This document shows, in pieces, positions 59,689-64,000 of a DNA stretch of 64,000 nt. The notes beneath the pieces were generated by a model that was not told the DNA's origin, did not search any database, and saw nothing but the letters and a program-made list of their open reading frames with translations. Both the position numbers and the translations under genes were made by a program. Positions within the stretch are counted from its first letter, which is position 1; each line of letters starts with the position of its first letter. Source of the stretch: Plantibacter flavus. GTDB taxonomy: Bacteria > Actinomycetota > Actinomycetes > Actinomycetales > Microbacteriaceae. Location of the stretch: NCBI RefSeq assembly GCF_900177615.1, contig NZ_FXAP01000006.1, forward strand, positions 124,001 to 188,000, given 5' to 3'.

Positions 59689-60636
59689 GCTTCCTACTCT
59701 ATCGGTTGTTGACTAGTGGCACCAGCATTTCGAATTTGTCTTGCACAGACGATGCGGTCGGTTCGGTTCGGATCGGGGAGCTATTGAACCGGCGAAGTGT
59801 TCTGAGGCCAGGTAGGTTCTGCTGTCACTAGGGGCGAATGGCTAAAGCGCCCTGCCGATGTCTGACGCAAGGTGGGCAGGTGTCCTTTCGAAGTGCGGGC
59901 TGTCCTGCGACGAAAGTTGGCTGTGAGTGAGCAGCGTCTCCGCTGGCGGATTGAGGCGATTCGAGTGTTGGAGATGCACTCTTGCTCGGTCGGTATCAAT
60001 GCGCGATGTCTCAAGGTGCCCCGTTCTCGAACCCTCTGCGGGACAGGGCTGTACTCTCGTGCTCGCGCTCCGGCCCACGCACCTGCGTCGAATGGTCCCC
60101 AGTACTCAATCTACGGATCGCGAAGCTGGCCTCGCCTTCCAGATTTGGGTCCTGCAGCGTGGGATCATGCGCAATATTGTGAAGAATTGTAGGTGGATCG
60201 TGGCGAGGACTATGTCATGCCAAAGCGCCCCACCCCTGACTTGATGGCTCTCCGTGGGACGCATGGCATCCTGCCCGCAGAGCAAAGGGGCGATTGCGCT
60301 GTCGACTCCCTTCTGCAGTGGTCGATGAACGCTCCGACCAATACGAGAACTCAGGTTCGTCGGCGCGGGGCGTATTGTGACTGATGAGGCCGATCAAAGG
60401 AGCGCGTTACTCTCCCATCGGTGGGCACGATGGTCCGCCTGGCGTTCCTCCAGGATCTTTAGGCGTCGCCGACGGCGGGTTAGGGTTCGTACTGGCGCGC
60501 CCGGCAGGCTTCCTCGCGTCGCGGCGAGCACATCACACTGCGGCGGTAGATGCGACCGATGGCATTCTGTTGCGGCCGTCTGATGCGCGAAATCCGTGAC
60601 GGGCTCAAACGCACCACCCCGATGAAAGGCCCACAC
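59689..60636. other. intergenic stretch without convincing gene (948 bp)
   Basis: Several frames of 60-106 codons are open here but overlap each other on both strands and show no consistent ribosome site or codon bias. Composition rises from the island value to the genome value near 60.6 kb. A promoter for the NTPase pair must lie near 59.69-59.75 kb, and a promoter for the large helicase gene near 60.5-60.63 kb (AAAGG ribosome site at 60624). Confidence 0.6.
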
Positions 60637-63600
60637 ATGGACGCTTCTGAACTCAACTCCGCCGTCGGCCAGGGGCTCGAGCAGCTTGGGCTGGGGCTTC
60701 GCCCCGTCGTCGAGGGCGCGTTCGCAGAGGCGGTTCCTGGGGTCGAGTGGACGCGGGTGATCGAGGATAAGGACCGCGCTTCCGGGGGCAGCCACGGGCG
60801 GTACTCCGCGATCGATGTTTCGCTGATGCTCCGGGCGGTGACCGAGCGGATCGGGGAACTGGGGTACCCGTTCGACCGAGTGCTGTCACGGAGTGCTCGC
60901 GGATACGCGAGCGAGCTTCGGGAGGTTCGGAACGCCTGGGCTCACAACACCGGGTTCACGGAGCAGTCGGCGTATCGGGCGTTGGACTCGATGCAGTTGC
61001 TGTTGGAGAGTGTCGGGGCCGCGGAGCAGGCTGCGGTTGTGGGGGAGTTGAAGGTGCGGGTGTTGGTTGGCCCTTCGACAAGCTCAGGGACCGAGGGGGT
61101 CGCGTTGGCCGAGGCGGGGAGCGTTGGCGAGATGGGCCCTTCGACAGGCTCAGGGACCGACGGAGCCAGTGAGCAGAGCGCCGCAGGCTCCATTTCCGTT
61201 GACGGCGCCGCAGGCACCTCGTCTGCAGCAGACGCCGCCGCCCCCTCATCCGTCACCATCCGCGTCAGCGCGACGCCGACGCTCAGCTACGCGATGGCGC
61301 ACTGCAGCATCGCGGTGATCGACGAGATCGTCCTCGAGAATCACGGCGGGGAACGCCGGGCGGCGTCCGTCGAGATCGACGTCGTCACCGCCGATGGCGC
61401 CCTCGCCGACACCAAGGTGCTCCTCGCCGACCTCGGCGAAGACCGCACCACCCTCCTCCGCAGCCCCGAGGTCCTCCTCGACCCACGCCGCATGCTCCTC
61501 GTCGAAGAACAGCGCCCCGGCGTCATCCGCGTCACCGTGCGCGACGCCGCTGGCACCCAGCTCGGCGCCGTCGAGAGCCCCGTCACCGTGCTCGCGTCCA
61601 ACCAGTGGATCGCTGCACCCGTGCAGCTCGGCCTCGAACTCCTCGCCGCCCACGTACAGCCCAACGCCCTCGTCGTCAGCGAACTCATGCTCGAGGTCTC
61701 CGACCTCCTCGACAAACAGACCGGCAACAGCTCTCTCGCCGCCTACCAACTCGACGACCCCGCCCGCATCGACGCCATCGTCGCCGCCGTCTGGGACGCC
61801 GCCCGCGCCCGCGACATCCGCTACGCCGAACCGCCCGCCAGCTGGGGCCAGAGCGGCCAGAAGGTCCGCACCCCCGAGGAAGTCCTCACCAGCCACCTCG
61901 GCACCTGCCTCGACACCACCATCCTGCTCGCGTCCGTCCTCGAAGCCATCGGCATCCACCCCCTGCTCTGGCTGCTCAAGGACCACATCTTCCTCGGCTA
62001 CTGGCGCGTCCAGACCACCCTCGACGTCGTCGCCAGCACCGATGTCTCCGAAGCCGTCAACTCCCTCGAACTCGGCCGCATCGGCGTCGTCGAGACCACC
62101 ATGCTCACCGGCACCTCCGCCACCTTCGCCGAGGCCTCCCGCCGGCCCCACACCGACCACCTCGCCGGCTCACTCGACGACTTCATCGGCGTCACCGACG
62201 TCGTCCAGGCCCGCCGCCGCAAGATCTACCCGCTGCCGAGCCGCCGCATCAACGCCGAGGGCGAACCCGTCGTCACCCTCTACCAGGCACCCGAAGCCCG
62301 CGCCCTCACGCAGGACGCCCCGGCCACCGCCGAGTCGAACGCCGCCGGCCACGGCCCCGACGTCCCCAAGCGCGTCTCCACCTGGAAGAACGCCCTCCTC
62401 GACCTCAGCCTCCGCAACAAGCTCATCAACTACACGGACCGCTCCGGCTTCGAGCTCGCCGTCCCCGGCCCCGCGCTCGGTCGCCTCGAGGACAGCATCA
62501 ACCACGGCACCCCGCTCACCCTCGTCGCCTCCGACAGCGTCGCGACGATCGACCAGCAGCGCGGCATCCGCTTCGGCCGCGACCTCGACGAGAGCGACCG
62601 CATCACCTTCCTCGAGGACAAGAAGAGCGCGTTCATCGACGTCACCGAGGCCGCCTACCCGACGAAGCTCCGCGCCCTCGCCTACAAGGCCAAGACGATC
62701 GTCGAGGAGACGGGCGCCAACAACCTCTACCTCGCGTTCGGCATGCTGAGCTGGCGCTTCGGCGACCGCGACCTCCGCTCACCCCTCGTGCTCGTGCCGG
62801 TCACACTCACGACCACGAGCCGCGGCTCCTCCTACCGCCTCACCCTCGACGAGTCGGGCTCCTCCACACCCAACTACTGCCTGCTCGAGAAGCTGCGCCT
62901 GGGCTTCGGCCTCGAGATCCCCGGACTCGCCAACCCCGTCGAGGACGGCTCCGGCATCGACCTCCCGGCCGCGTTCACCGCCGTGCGTCAGGCGATCCTC
63001 GACGCCGGCCTGCCGTTCCGCGTGGAGGAGACCGCGTCGCTGTCGATTCTCCAGTTCGCGAAGTACCGGCTGTGGAAGGACCTCGACGAGAACTGGGAGA
63101 CCCTCGCGTCCAACAGCCTCGTCGACCACCTCATCAACTCGCCGCTCGAGGCCTACGCCGACCCGACGCCCGCGCAGACCGACACCGACCTCGACCGCCT
63201 CGGCCTCGACTGCCCGGTCGCCGCCGATTCCTCCCAGCTCGACGCCGTTGCCGAAGCGGTTGCCGGCCGCACCTTCGTGCTCGAAGGCCCTCCCGGAACC
63301 GGCAAGTCGCAGACCATCACCAACCTCCTCGCCCGATCGCTCGCCGAGGGCAAGAAGGTCCTGTTCGTCGCCGAGAAGCGTGCGGCGCTCAATGTCGTGA
63401 AGCAGCGACTCGAAGACGTCGGACTCGGCGCGTTCTCGCTCGACCTCCACGACAAGGGCGCGCGGCCCAACGTCGTCCGCGCGCAGATCAAGACCGGCCT
63501 CGACCTCCGCACCAAGGCCGACATCGACGCGCTGAGCACCAACCGCGAGCTGTCCGAGTCCGGCCTCCGCACCCTCACCCGCTACGCCGACCGCCTCCAC

Positions 63601-64000
63601 GAGGTCAACGCGGCCGGCTTCTCGCTCTACTCCGCACGGAGTCGCCTGCTCGCGATGGATCATGACCTCGTTCCGATGGCGATCCCCGAGCAGCTCGTCG
63701 CCGCCGGCACGCCCGAGGCCTTCGAGGGGCTGCGGCAGGTGTTCCGGGATCTGCCCGAACGTTCCGACCTCGCGCGGCCGAGCACGACGCACCCGTGGGC
63801 GTTCCTCGACGGCCCGTCCGCTCCCGGGCTGGACGCCGCGACCGTGCAGCAGGCCGCCCGCGCGCTGGACGCCTCTCTTGCGACGACGCTCGACGCCGGC
63901 CTCCCGATGGACGCCCTGCGTCTCGCGTCGCGCCCCGACCTGCTCGGACTCTGGTCGACCGCCGTCGCCGCGCCGCGCCTGCCGATCGGCGCGCTCATGG
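60637..64000 (+). CDS. giant HEPN-transglutaminase-like-DUF4011-SF1 helicase (Hhe-like defence protein), 3' end beyond window
   Basis: Starts ATG 60637 and stays open for 1,121 codons to the window end. N-terminal Swt1-type HEPN with R-x4-H in EVRNAWAHNTGFTE (Arg98, His103). A linker of about residues 140-205 contains two in-frame interspersed repeats. Then a beta domain, a transglutaminase-like Cys/His pair (HLGTCLDTTILLASVLEAIG, Cys424; LLKDHIFLGYW, His450), the DUF4011 signature TWKNALLDLSLRNKLINYTD (about 580), and Walker A EGPPGTGKSQT (about 884-891) of a superfamily 1 helicase. Related proteins end in a Vsr-like nuclease, which would lie outside. Known from systematic defence searches as DUF4011-helicase-Vsr (Hhe). 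Confidence 0.88.
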   Translation, partial: MDASELNSAVGQGLEQLGLGLRPVVEGAFAEAVPGVEWTRVIEDKDRASGGSHGRYSAIDVSLMLRAVTERIGELGYPFDRVLSRSARGYASELREVRNAWAHNTGFTEQSAYRALDSMQLLLESVGAAEQAAVVGELKVRVLVGPSTSSGTEGVALAEAGSVGEMGPSTGSGTDGASEQSAAGSISVDGAAGTSSAADAAAPSSVTIRVSATPTLSYAMAHCSIAVIDEIVLENHGGERRAASVEIDVVTADGALADTKVLLADLGEDRTTLLRSPEVLLDPRRMLLVEEQRPGVIRVTVRDAAGTQLGAVESPVTVLASNQWIAAPVQLGLELLAAHVQPNALVVSELMLEVSDLLDKQTGNSSLAAYQLDDPARIDAIVAAVWDAARARDIRYAEPPASWGQSGQKVRTPEEVLTSHLGTCLDTTILLASVLEAIGIHPLLWLLKDHIFLGYWRVQTTLDVVASTDVSEAVNSLELGRIGVVETTMLTGTSATFAEASRRPHTDHLAGSLDDFIGVTDVVQARRRKIYPLPSRRINAEGEPVVTLYQAPEARALTQDAPATAESNAAGHGPDVPKRVSTWKNALLDLSLRNKLINYTDRSGFELAVPGPALGRLEDSINHGTPLTLVASDSVATIDQQRGIRFGRDLDESDRITFLEDKKSAFIDVTEAAYPTKLRALAYKAKTIVEETGANNLYLAFGMLSWRFGDRDLRSPLVLVPVTLTTTSRGSSYRLTLDESGSSTPNYCLLEKLRLGFGLEIPGLANPVEDGSGIDLPAAFTAVRQAILDAGLPFRVEETASLSILQFAKYRLWKDLDENWETLASNSLVDHLINSPLEAYADPTPAQTDTDLDRLGLDCPVAADSSQLDAVAEAVAGRTFVLEGPPGTGKSQTITNLLARSLAEGKKVLFVAEKRAALNVVKQRLEDVGLGAFSLDLHDKGARPNVVRAQIKTGLDLRTKADIDALSTNRELSESGLRTLTRYADRLHEVNAAGFSLYSARSRLLAMDHDLVPMAIPEQLVAAGTPEAFEGLRQVFRDLPERSDLARPSTTHPWAFLDGPSAPGLDAATVQQAARALDASLATTLDAGLPMDALRLASRPDLLGLWSTAVAAPRLPIGALM
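61069..61160. repeat. two interspersed repeats inside the helicase coding sequence
   Basis: GGCCCTTCGACAAGCTCAGG (61069) and GGCCCTTCGACAGGCTCAGG (61136), each followed by GACCGA, are read in the same frame as GPSTSSGTEG and GPSTGSGTDG. They sit in the linker between the HEPN domain and the rest of the protein. The frame is not broken. Confidence 0.93.

Noticed and set aside
60384-60599. 71-codon frame before the helicase gene
   Set aside because: Several competing frames on both strands and no ribosome site or family; not supported.
61605-63665. 686-codon open frame on the plus strand
   Set aside because: It is an out-of-frame shadow (Arg/His/Pro-rich) of the DUF4011 helicase gene, which reads through the same DNA with recognisable motifs.
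49579-64000. prophage or integrative element borders
   Set aside because: No integrase, phage gene or tRNA-end duplication was seen; tRNA-Arg at 8.2 kb is far away.

Overview
The window is high-GC (about 70% by eye), densely coded DNA of an actinobacterium, most likely a member of the Microbacteriaceae. The basis is the very high GC third position, actinobacterial families (Eis-like acetyltransferase, Asp23/AmaP envelope-stress locus, DUF4190-MmpS-like protein), frequent leaderless promoters, and a short interspersed repeat (core TGAGCYTGTCGAAGGGC) that I associate from memory with genomes of this family. No rRNA, replication origin, phage or transposase gene was seen. The one tRNA is tRNA-Arg(ACG).

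Layout. 0-4 kb: a flavin-dependent monooxygenase pair of the sulfur/xenobiotic type, then a TetR regulator with a strong operator driving two paired SMR transporters. 4-12.7 kb: small housekeeping and hypothetical genes, tRNA-Arg, a secreted HNH nuclease, a Phd/RelE toxin-antitoxin pair between two minisatellites, glutathione-independent formaldehyde dehydrogenase and an AraC regulator. 12.9-16.9 kb: a seven-gene Asp23/Gls24 locus. 17.3-30.1 kb: an amine/amino-acid catabolic region (methylmalonate-semialdehyde dehydrogenase, class III aminotransferase, PucR regulator, two aldehyde dehydrogenases, FAD amine oxidase-like protein, APC permease, Lrp regulator, cupin). Its likely logic is import, oxidation or transamination of an amine, then oxidation of the aldehyde. 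A hidden 40-codon ORF is coupled at both ends between the aminotransferase and mmsA. 30-49.4 kb: mixed metabolism (Eis, methionine aminopeptidase, proline iminopeptidase, aldo/keto reductases with a flavodoxin lipoprotein, a DNA-alkylation-repair protein, OsmC) with several TetR/XRE regulators beside clear palindromic operators.

49.5-64 kb is a defence island of visibly lower GC. It starts with a tight operon: Vsr nickase, C5-cytosine methyltransferase, putative PD-(D/E)XK endonuclease, DUF262 protein and HEPN protein with zinc knuckles. After two ordinary genes comes an overlapping pair: a 711-residue NACHT-like NTPase and a 335-residue protein with a CorA-like two-helix membrane end. I regard this pair as the best candidate for an undescribed defence system. 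At the right edge is the start of a very large HEPN/transglutaminase-like/DUF4011/SF1-helicase protein (Hhe-like), cut by the window end.

Three families of non-coding repeats run through the window. The main one forms minisatellites (22-, 60-, 88- and 139-bp periods) and also lies in frame inside coding sequences. I saw no copy between about 45.1 and 61.0 kb, which agrees with later acquisition of the island. Function calls rest on motif recognition by eye; no database search was possible.
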